A DNA stretch of 5,391 bases from Cyanobacteria bacterium UBA8156. Its GTDB lineage: Bacteria; Cyanobacteriota; Cyanobacteriia; Pseudanabaenales; Pseudanabaenaceae. The notes beneath the pieces are model-generated. The model was not told the DNA's origin. It did no database searches and saw only the letters and a list, made by a program, of their open reading frames with translations. A program made the translations under genes and the position numbers. Shown here in pieces: positions 1 to 5,391 of the stretch. The number at the start of each line of letters is the position of its first letter. Position 1 is the stretch's first letter. The stretch is taken from positions 1-5,391 of the forward strand of contig DMPD01000076.1 in NCBI GenBank assembly GCA_003456125.1. The letters run 5' to 3'.

Positions 1-806
1 ATGGTTTGTTGGGGCTCAAGGGGGCGGGCAAAACCACCATGCTGGAAATTGTGGCGGGGTTAGTGTCTCCGGATCGCGGTCGGGTGCATTTGGACGGCCA
101 ACCGATGTCGGCGATCGCCAAAACCCAAATCGGGGTCGCGCCGCAGAAAAATTTGCTGTATGGGAGCCTCACTTGCCAAGAGAACCTGGAATTTTTTGGC
201 GCGCTGTACGGCCTATCGAGGGCCAAACTGCGGCGACAGGTGGCCTTTTGCCTAGAGGCGGTGAACCTCGTGCACTGTGCGCAGCAACCGGTAGAGTCTT
301 TGAGCGGGGGCACCATCCGGCGGGTGAACATTGCGGCGGCCTTGGTGCACGGGCCCAAGTTGGTGATTTTGGACGAGCCTACCACCGGCATTGATATTGA
401 AACCCAGCAGGAAATTTGGCAGGCGCTGCGGCGACTGCGGGATTGCGGCCTCACCATTTTGCTGACTACCCATTTCCTGACGGAGGCGGAGCAATTGTGT
501 GGGCGCTTGGGAATTTTGAAGGGGGGGAAATTGCTGGCGGAGGGCACCTTGGCGGAGTTGCAACGCCGTATCCCAGCGGCCCGGATTTTGACCTTGGCAA
601 CCACCGAGACCCCACGGGCGATCGCCCGCTGCCAAGAATTGGGATTGACCTGGCGGGAACGGGGAGACACCTTCGATGTGTGGTTGCCGGAGCCGCAAAC
701 CCTCAATGCCGCCCTCGCGCCGTTTGCCGATTTGGCGGTGGATGGGGCCACCCTGCATCCGGTCACCCTGGATCGGATTTACCTGGAGATTACACGGGAA
801 CCCTAG
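1..806 (+). CDS. ABC-2-type exporter ATP-binding protein (DrrA/CcmA-like), 5' partial
   Basis: This is the nucleotide-binding subunit of an ABC exporter. It hydrolyses ATP on the cytoplasmic face of the membrane to drive a separate permease. Counting the codon at position 6 as residue 1, I see Walker A GLKGAGKT (3-10), a Q-loop glutamine in APQKN (~47), signature LSGGT (99-103), Walker B with catalytic Glu in LVILDEP (119-125), D-loop GID (128-130) and the H-loop histidine in LLTTH (156). The C-terminal ~90 residues resemble the extension of DrrA/CcmA-type ATPases, ending in a TLDRIYLEIT motif. The frame is open to the window edge (first full codon at 3), so the first ~30-45 residues and the true start are missing; the TTG at 6 lies inside Walker A and cannot be the start. 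The signature has Thr where Gln or Met is usual. Its permease is not downstream, because the next gene is convergent. The substrate cannot be told from sequence. Confidence 0.93.
   Translation, partial: GLLGLKGAGKTTMLEIVAGLVSPDRGRVHLDGQPMSAIAKTQIGVAPQKNLLYGSLTCQENLEFFGALYGLSRAKLRRQVAFCLEAVNLVHCAQQPVESLSGGTIRRVNIAAALVHGPKLVILDEPTTGIDIETQQEIWQALRRLRDCGLTILLTTHFLTEAEQLCGRLGILKGGKLLAEGTLAELQRRIPAARILTLATTETPRAIARCQELGLTWRERGDTFDVWLPEPQTLNAALAPFADLAVDGATLHPVTLDRIYLEITREP
803..806. other. Tail-to-tail overlap: palindromic CTAG provides both TAG stops
   Basis: Read on the plus strand, TAG at 804-806 ends the ABC ATPase. Read on the minus strand, TAG at 805-803 ends the oxygenase. The two convergent genes thus share the self-complementary tetranucleotide CTAG with no intergenic space, so any transcript terminators must lie inside the opposite gene. 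I see no convincing hairpin with a T-tract on either side. Confidence 0.95.
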
Positions 807-1747
807 CGCCAGAAAAACGTAATCAACACGTAGCGATGACCTTGACGCACCGGCGTTACCTCGTGGAGGTGGGAACTGGAAAATACCAGGGCTTCGCCCG
901 CGGCGGGCCGGTAAAGCGTGGGGCTGTATTCGGGAAAACGGAGCCCGCCTCCCTCATACTCCGATGGATCGTTGAGGTTGAGGGTCAAGGCAAAACAACG
1001 ACGGGCGGTTTCCCGGGTATTGTTGTCGCGGTGGGGGGCAAAAAAGCCCTGGTTTTCGCCATCGTAACGGGCGACTTTAAGGGGTTCCAAACCGGCAGCC
1101 TCAAAGTGAAAGGCTTTTTTCAGCTCTGGACGCAACCGTTGGGTGAGGTAGCCCAGGGTTGCGGTGGCCAAGGCCGGCTGCTCCGCCAGCAACCAATCCA
1201 CCCGCCGTTTGTAGTGGCTTTCTTCCACCAACTGTCGCTGTCCCGCCACCACCCGCACCGTGCCCGAAGCAAAGGTACGGCCCTGTTGGTGGGATGCAAT
1301 CAGGCGATCGCACAGTTCTCGGGGCAGCACGCGGGGCACCAGCAACACCGGGGCCCCCACCGCCGTGGGCACCGCGGCGGCCAAGAGCGCCGGCACCGAC
1401 TCCCAATCCGGGTCGATCGCCACCACGTGCAGGTTGGCATCCAAGACCAAAACCCGATGGGGTTGGGACTCGGCCAACAGACCTACCACCGTGCCATCGT
1501 CCGACCACACCGGCACTCCCCACTCTGCCTGCCACCGCCGACAGGTTTCCACCGGGGCGATCGCCACCACCAAAACGATACCCAGGTGGGGAGGCAAGGC
1601 CGTGAACCGGGGTGCTACATCCAGCGGGTTGGTGGCCGCCACCAGCAAGCACGGTCGCCCCTTGGGAAATTCGTAAAACGCCTGCGGTTGGCCCAAACCG
1701 TCCCGGCGGACAAAATCGGGGGCCCGATCGCCCGGTTGCCACGTCAT
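803..1747 (-). CDS. Redoxin-fold domain fused to prolyl 4-hydroxylase-type 2OG-Fe(II) oxygenase
   Basis: This is a 314-residue two-domain protein. Residues ~1-115 look like a peroxiredoxin/AhpC-TSA fold: it opens with PGDRAPDF, followed by a GRPCLLVAA strand, but there is no P-x-x-x-T/S-x-x-C active site. Residues ~133-314 are a prolyl 4-hydroxylase-like double-stranded beta-helix with iron ligands H239 and D241 (APHRDN) and H295 (LHEVTP), and R305 (GHRY) placed to bind the 2-oxoglutarate carboxylate. The family hydroxylates substrates using Fe(II), O2 and 2-oxoglutarate; the substrate here is unknown. I recall similar redoxin-oxygenase fusions in proteobacteria and cyanobacteria. No signal peptide is seen, so it is probably cytoplasmic. 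The ATG at 1747 is preferred because it forms ATGA with the stop of the upstream gene and has a GAGG six bases before it. The frame extends upstream to 1942 but that part is antisense to nothing conserved and sits inside the preceding gene. Its stop shares CTAG with the convergent ABC gene. Confidence 0.9.
   Translation of the reverse strand: MTWQPGDRAPDFVRRDGLGQPQAFYEFPKGRPCLLVAATNPLDVAPRFTALPPHLGIVLVVAIAPVETCRRWQAEWGVPVWSDDGTVVGLLAESQPHRVLVLDANLHVVAIDPDWESVPALLAAAVPTAVGAPVLLVPRVLPRELCDRLIASHQQGRTFASGTVRVVAGQRQLVEESHYKRRVDWLLAEQPALATATLGYLTQRLRPELKKAFHFEAAGLEPLKVARYDGENQGFFAPHRDNNTRETARRCFALTLNLNDPSEYEGGGLRFPEYSPTLYRPAAGEALVFSSSHLHEVTPVRQGHRYVLITFFWR
1744..1747 (-). other. ATGA stop/start overlap (LptD-like gene to oxygenase gene)
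   Basis: On the minus strand ATGA contains the ATG start of the oxygenase (1747-1745) and the TGA stop of the LptD-like gene (1746-1744). Such four-base overlaps are typical of translational coupling within one transcript, where a terminating ribosome re-initiates. This implies the two genes are an operon. Confidence 0.9.
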
Positions 1748-3732
1748 GGGTTGCCTCGCTCCAAACCGGCTTCCACTTCGGTCACCTCGGGGGGCGGATC
1801 GCGCCAATTGAAATCGCTGAGGCGGATCAGAATTTCGCCAATTTCCCGTTGGGGACTGTATCGAAGGGCTAGGGCATAGGTACGCCGTTGGTACTCCACC
1901 GTGTAGGTCGCATCGATGATCCGACCCGCCGTTAGGCTCCACCGCTGCTCCCAGCCAATCCGTACCGGCCCAAACACCTGTTGCACAATGCCGGCGCTGA
2001 GCACTTCCCGATCCACAATCCGATCGAACAAAAACGGCGATCGCCCCCCCACCAAACCCTGGCTATAACTGAAATTGAGGCGGGTATAGTCCAAAAACGG
2101 CCGCGAGAAATTTCCCAATTCCGCCGCCAGGCCCACCGTCCCCGTCAGGCTGCTTTGATTGTCGCCGTTGCTGTAGGCCGCCACCGCCCCCGTCACCCGC
2201 CAAAATGCATCCAAGCTGGGGACTAGGGGTTGGGGGGTATACCGCAAACCGCCGTCGGGGGTAGCCGGCAACGGTTCCCCCCGCCACAACGAAACCCGTC
2301 GATCCACCGTCACCGCCGTTTGCACCCGCGCCAGACTGCCCACCGTAATCCGACCGGTGCCGTCTTGCTCGGCTGTGAGGTATTGACCGCCGGCCTGATA
2401 ACGCCAATTGAGACCGGTATCCCCCAGGGGCCGCACCGGCGAAAACACCGTGAACCCCACCGCCCCCCGCACATCCTGAAATCCCAAAGACCCGTTGAAC
2501 AGGCGATCGCGGTAGGCCAATTGGGTCTCCAGGGTATGATCGCCCAAAATCGGACGGCGATAGGTGGCATTGATCCGCAGTTGATTTTCCAGATCGCCAA
2601 AATCCAAGCTGGGGATGCTGGCCCGGGCCACCACCTCTTCCTGTTGCCCCAGCCGCGCCTCCAGCCGGGCCACCACCCCCACCAAATTGGCATCCAGCAA
2701 ATTCCCCCGGTTTAATCCCCGCTGCACGAACAACTGGGGCGAAATTTGCAAATTCAGATTGTCCTGCCGCAAAATATCAAAATTCTGTTGATAGAAAAAG
2801 CCCCCCCGCTCTTGGCGATCGAACCCCAACCGAATCGGAAAATCGTTGCGGAAGCGATCGAGCGTAAGACCGGCGATCGGCAAGGGCAAAGAAACCACGC
2901 GATCGAACACCAACCGTGGAGATTCCGCCTCCAAGCGATCTTGGGTGGGTGAAATCGGTACCAACCGGGCGATGGGGGCAGTGATTTCAAATTCGGGGGG
3001 CGCAAACGGATCGGTGGTGAGCCGCAGATCGCGGGCTTCCCAGCGCTCGTTGTTGAGGATCAGTTCCCGGGCCGTAAACCCCAGCCGCCGGAGGCCTCCC
3101 CCCTCTTCGCTGCCGTCACCTCCCAACGACAACACCACCGATCCCGGCGGCAAACGCTGGGCCGTGGAGCGATCGAGGGTACCCAAATTCACAAACCCCC
3201 GGGCGCTTTCCAATTTGCCTTGCCGGGTACCGTAGTTGTAAGTGAGGCGGGTGCCCTGCAACTGCTGATCCCCCCGCACAAACACGATGTTGCCGGTGGC
3301 TACCACCTCCCGGTCGTTCAGACGGGCTTCCAGGCGATCGGCTCTTAACTCAGAATTGTCAAACCGGGCGATCGCCCCCCCCTCCGCCACAAAAGCATTG
3401 CGGTTGAGATCGTATTGTTGGCGATCGGCCTGCACCGTTAAGGGCCGACCCTTGGGGACCACCGGCAGGGGATCGGTGGGTTTGGCGGGGGGCCGGTTGT
3501 CCGGCTTGAAGGGGCCCGCCTGCGCCAACGCCCGCATCAAATCCGTCAATCCTTGCTGGGCTGCCCCCGACCACGGCACCACGGGGGCAGCCAACGTCAA
3601 TTCCGGTGTCGGTACGGGCGACACCGGAGGAGGAGGCAACAAAGGAGGCAAACTGGGCACCACGGCACCAACCGACGCTACCAAAATATAACGCTTTGTT
3701 AGACCGACGACCCCTGTCGCAAAATTTTCCAT
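1744..3732 (-). CDS. LptD/OstA-like outer-membrane protein, DUF3769 family
   Basis: This is a predicted cyanobacterial counterpart of LptD, the beta-barrel that inserts lipopolysaccharide into the outer membrane. With the ATG at 3732 it has 662 residues. A short basic/hydrophobic stretch (KRYILVASVGAVVPSL, ~13-28) may be a signal peptide. It is followed by a proline-rich region (~29-95), then an OstA/LptA-like beta-jellyroll domain (~97-190, with LTVQADRQQYD, AEGGA, VATGNIVF and QLQGTRLTYN). The rest (~225-642) is rich in alternating, aromatic-ended strands typical of a barrel and ends in LALRYSP...IRLSDFNW, which I associate with DUF3769. The complete protein contains no cysteine, unlike E. 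coli LptD. The start is uncertain: a TTG at 3768 would add 12 residues, and the ribosome site before 3732 is weak. Either start overlaps treZ, so translational coupling is likely. The stop TGA overlaps the oxygenase start. The family assignment is recalled from sequence features, not searched. Confidence 0.85.
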   Translation of the reverse strand: MENFATGVVGLTKRYILVASVGAVVPSLPPLLPPPPVSPVPTPELTLAAPVVPWSGAAQQGLTDLMRALAQAGPFKPDNRPPAKPTDPLPVVPKGRPLTVQADRQQYDLNRNAFVAEGGAIARFDNSELRADRLEARLNDREVVATGNIVFVRGDQQLQGTRLTYNYGTRQGKLESARGFVNLGTLDRSTAQRLPPGSVVLSLGGDGSEEGGGLRRLGFTARELILNNERWEARDLRLTTDPFAPPEFEITAPIARLVPISPTQDRLEAESPRLVFDRVVSLPLPIAGLTLDRFRNDFPIRLGFDRQERGGFFYQQNFDILRQDNLNLQISPQLFVQRGLNRGNLLDANLVGVVARLEARLGQQEEVVARASIPSLDFGDLENQLRINATYRRPILGDHTLETQLAYRDRLFNGSLGFQDVRGAVGFTVFSPVRPLGDTGLNWRYQAGGQYLTAEQDGTGRITVGSLARVQTAVTVDRRVSLWRGEPLPATPDGGLRYTPQPLVPSLDAFWRVTGAVAAYSNGDNQSSLTGTVGLAAELGNFSRPFLDYTRLNFSYSQGLVGGRSPFLFDRIVDREVLSAGIVQQVFGPVRIGWEQRWSLTAGRIIDATYTVEYQRRTYALALRYSPQREIGEILIRLSDFNWRDPPPEVTEVEAGLERGNP
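1754..1762 (-). promoter_or_regulatory. Ribosome binding site of the oxygenase gene
   Basis: On the minus strand the sequence GGAGCGAGG lies directly upstream of the ATG at 1747, with its GAGG core (1754-1757) six bases from the start codon. It lies inside the last codons of the LptD-like gene. Together with the ATGA stop/start overlap it fixes this start over the upstream in-frame alternatives. Confidence 0.7.
3699..3732 (-). other. 34-bp same-strand overlap of treZ 3' end and LptD-like 5' end
   Basis: The last codons of treZ (LLAPWGWKILRQGSSV-stop is the approximate region) also encode the first residues of the LptD-like protein in another frame, if the ATG at 3732 is used; with the TTG at 3768 the overlap would be 70 bp. 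It supports co-transcription and leaves no room for a promoter between the two genes outside treZ coding sequence. Confidence 0.65.
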
Positions 3733-5391
3733 CCCCAGGGGGCCAACAACAGGCGATCGCCTCGCCAAACCTCACCGGTTAAGCCATCCCGCCATTGGCC
3801 ACCCGGCGGCGCTACCGCCGCTCCCCCGTCGTGAAAGTTGCCCGCCAACCACAACCCGCCCGCATCCACCGTCAACCATTTTTCGCTTTCCGAAAACCGC
3901 ACCGTCGGCCGCTGCCCCGTCAGATCGGGCAACACTTCTCGCCGCAGGCTTAGCAACTTTTTGTAAAAATCTAGCAAATCTTGATGGTCGGGCTGTTGCC
4001 GCAACTCCCAGTTGAGTTGACTGCACTGGAAGGTCTCGATGCTCTGGGGATCGGGCACTTCCCCGGTGCTGTGGAATGCGGCAAATTCCCGCTTGCGTCC
4101 TTCGCGCACCCCCTCAATCAAGCCGGGATCGCCGTGGCTGGTGAAATACAGAAAGGGAGCCGTTTCCCCGTACTCTTCCCCCATAAACAACAACGGCAGT
4201 CCTGGGGTCAAGAGGGTAAACACGGCGGCCAATTGCTGCGCCGCCCCCCCCACCAAATGACCGAGGCGATCGCCCAGCATGCGGTTGCCCACCTGATCGT
4301 GGTTTTGGCTGGCAATGACGAATTGCACGGGGGGCAAATCCCCTGCCCAGTTGCCGTGAAACCGTTGGCGATGGGGGGCATACCGCCAATCGTAGACAAA
4401 GCCGGCCTCGATCGCCTTGGCCAAATCCGCCACCCGCCCAAAATCGGCATAATAGCCCTGGCGTTCGCCGGTGAGCAGGGCGTGCAAACCGTGGTGAAAA
4501 TCGTCGCTCCACTGGGCGTGCAGTTGGTAGCCCCCCTGGCTCCAGGGCCGCAGCAACCGGGAATCGTTGAGGTCGCTTTCGGCAATCAGATAGTGGGGCT
4601 TGCCCACGGTCTCGCTGAACACCGCGACTTGTTCGGCCAATTCTTGCAACAAATGCTTGCCGCCAAAATCGTAGATGGCGTGCACCGCATCCAGCCGCAA
4701 CCCGTCCAGGTGAAACTCCCGTAGCCAAAACAGCGCATTTTCCAACACGTAGGCCCGTACTCCGTCGCTGTGGGGGCCGTCGTAATTCAGGGCGTTGCCC
4801 CAGGGCGTGCGGTAGCGATCCGTAAAGTAGTTCCCCAGCCCCCATAAATAATTCCCCTCTGGCCCCAGGTGGTTGTACACCACGTCCAGCACCACCGCCA
4901 ACCCGACCCGGTGACAGGCATCCACAAACTGTTGCAGCGCCTGGGCCCCCCCATAGGAATCCTGCACGGCAAAGGGATACACCCCGTCATACCCCCAATT
5001 GCGATCGCCCGGGAACTGGGCCACGGGCATCAACGCCACCGCCGTAATGCCCAACGCCACCAAATCCCCCAACCGTTCCTGGGCCGCCGCCAGGGTGCCC
5101 GCCGGCGTAAAGGTGCCCACATGCACCTCGTAGAACACGTACTCCGCCAGCGATCGGTTGCGCCAAGCCTGGTCTTGCCACGGAAAAGCCAAATCCACCA
5201 CCGCCGAAGCTCCGTGGGGCCCCTCCGGCTGCCCAAACGAGGCGGGATCGGGAATTTCCAGCCGGCGATCGCCCCAATCCACCGCCAACCGGTACCGGGT
5301 GCCCGGCCCCGCTGCCGGGATATCCACCTGCCAATAGCCCCCCCCCACCGCCGCCATCGCCACCCGCCGCTCCGGCAACACCACCGCCACC
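3699..5391 (-). CDS. treZ: Malto-oligosyltrehalose trehalohydrolase, N-terminal partial
   Basis: TreZ (EC 3.2.1.141) cleaves trehalose from maltooligosyl-trehalose made by TreY, the second step of the glycogen/maltodextrin-to-trehalose route in the cytoplasm. Visible are 563 residues. They begin within the N-terminal beta-sandwich (E-set) domain (to ~65, ending PDPASFGQPEGPHGAS). The GH13 barrel follows, with YEVHVGTFTP (87-96), region I DVVYNH (169-174), the nucleophile D234 in DGLRLDAVHAI, the acid/base E271 in LIAESD and the transition-state stabiliser D365 in SQNHDQVGNR. A C-terminal beta-domain closes the protein. EYVFYEVHVGTF, the YNHLGPEGNYL element and MGEEYGE fit TreZ better than glycogen branching enzyme. 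Usual length is ~580-620, so about 20-45 N-terminal residues lie beyond the right edge; the GTG at 5390 is an internal valine. The stop TAA overlaps the start of the LptD-like gene by 34 bp. treY is not in view. Confidence 0.95.
   Translation of the reverse strand, partial: VAVVLPERRVAMAAVGGGYWQVDIPAAGPGTRYRLAVDWGDRRLEIPDPASFGQPEGPHGASAVVDLAFPWQDQAWRNRSLAEYVFYEVHVGTFTPAGTLAAAQERLGDLVALGITAVALMPVAQFPGDRNWGYDGVYPFAVQDSYGGAQALQQFVDACHRVGLAVVLDVVYNHLGPEGNYLWGLGNYFTDRYRTPWGNALNYDGPHSDGVRAYVLENALFWLREFHLDGLRLDAVHAIYDFGGKHLLQELAEQVAVFSETVGKPHYLIAESDLNDSRLLRPWSQGGYQLHAQWSDDFHHGLHALLTGERQGYYADFGRVADLAKAIEAGFVYDWRYAPHRQRFHGNWAGDLPPVQFVIASQNHDQVGNRMLGDRLGHLVGGAAQQLAAVFTLLTPGLPLLFMGEEYGETAPFLYFTSHGDPGLIEGVREGRKREFAAFHSTGEVPDPQSIETFQCSQLNWELRQQPDHQDLLDFYKKLLSLRREVLPDLTGQRPTVRFSESEKWLTVDAGGLWLAGNFHDGGAAVAPPGGQWRDGLTGEVWRGDRLLLAPWGWKILRQGSSV

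Larger units (their letters stand above)
111..5272. repeat. HIP1 palindromes (GCGATCGC), 11 dispersed copies
   Basis: Exact GCGATCGC octamers start at 111, 618, 1304, 1557, 2037, 2503, 3368, 3753, 4266, 5001 and 5265 (manual count), about one per 490 bp. At roughly 60% GC chance would give well under one in the window. All lie inside coding sequence, on both gene orientations. HIP1 is a known cyanobacterial genome signature; its function is debated (methylation or recombination/repair related). Many seven-of-eight variants (GCGATCG) are also present. Confidence 0.95.

Noticed and set aside
737..752. Possible terminator hairpin GGTGG/CCACC near the end of the ABC gene
   Set aside because: The stem is only five pairs, lies inside coding sequence and has no T-tract on either strand.
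1108..1121. AAAGG-CTTTTTT stretch resembling a terminator tail
   Set aside because: The stem is too short and it simply encodes the KKAFHF segment of the oxygenase on the minus strand.
416..1879. Long plus-strand open frame (487 codons) across the end of the ABC gene and antisense to the oxygenase gene
   Set aside because: Its product is a low-complexity Gly/Arg/His/Pro-rich string with no recognisable motif. It lies opposite genes with intact catalytic motifs, and such frames are common shadows in GC-rich DNA.
1748..1942. Upstream extension of the oxygenase frame to an ATG at 1942
   Set aside because: The extra 65 residues (Arg/Ser/Pro-rich) lie wholly inside the LptD-like gene and resemble no redoxin N-terminus, whereas the ATG at 1747 has a ribosome site and the ATGA overlap.
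3733..3768. TTG start at 3768 for the LptD-like gene
   Set aside because: It would lengthen the overlap with treZ to 70 bp, the GAGG before it is too close to the codon, and the ATG at 3732 still leaves the candidate signal segment intact. It is not fully excluded.
3981..4724. Plus-strand open frame of 247 codons antisense to treZ
   Set aside because: It mirrors well-conserved treZ codons, has no ribosome site that I can see and no family resemblance.
1..5391. CRISPR array, tRNA/rRNA gene, insertion sequence, attachment site, toxin-antitoxin or defence genes
   Set aside because: No regularly spaced direct repeats, terminal inverted repeats, transposase or RNA-gene signatures were seen; the only repeated element is HIP1, which is dispersed and inside genes.

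Overview
The window reads as ordinary chromosomal DNA from a GC-rich cyanobacterium (GC roughly 60% by eye, not computed). Two independent signs support this. The palindrome GCGATCGC (HIP1, a cyanobacterial hallmark) occurs 11 times in 5.4 kb. One gene also encodes a DUF3769-type LptD-like protein, a family I know only from cyanobacteria. I cannot assign a genus.

Layout: the only + strand gene (1-806, 5' end cut by the window edge) is the ATPase of an ABC-2-type exporter. Three genes on the - strand run from right to left. The first is treZ, malto-oligosyltrehalose trehalohydrolase (3699-5391, N-terminus cut). The second is an LptD/OstA-like outer-membrane protein (1744-3732). The third is a redoxin-fold/prolyl 4-hydroxylase-type 2OG-Fe(II) oxygenase fusion (803-1747). 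Every gene overlaps its neighbour: 34 bp for treZ/lptD-like, an ATGA overlap for lptD-like/oxygenase, and a tail-to-tail CTAG shared by the stop codons of the oxygenase and the ABC ATPase. With the starts chosen here, no base in the window is intergenic. There is therefore no room for a free-standing promoter, terminator, RNA gene or mobile element, and I see none.

Function: the three - strand genes look co-transcribed and translationally coupled, with any promoter lying right of the window. Their roles are not obviously one pathway: trehalose release from maltooligosyl-trehalose (usually osmotic or desiccation stress), LPS insertion into the outer membrane, and a hydroxylase of unknown substrate. 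A shared envelope/stress theme is possible but is inference. The ABC ATPase belongs to a separate transcript and its permease partner is not in view.

I found no defence system, mobile element or clearly new system. The items most worth a second look are the oxygenase whose redoxin domain lacks the peroxidatic cysteine, the cysteine-free LptD-like protein, the extreme compaction with a palindromic shared stop, and several long G-tracts inside coding sequence.
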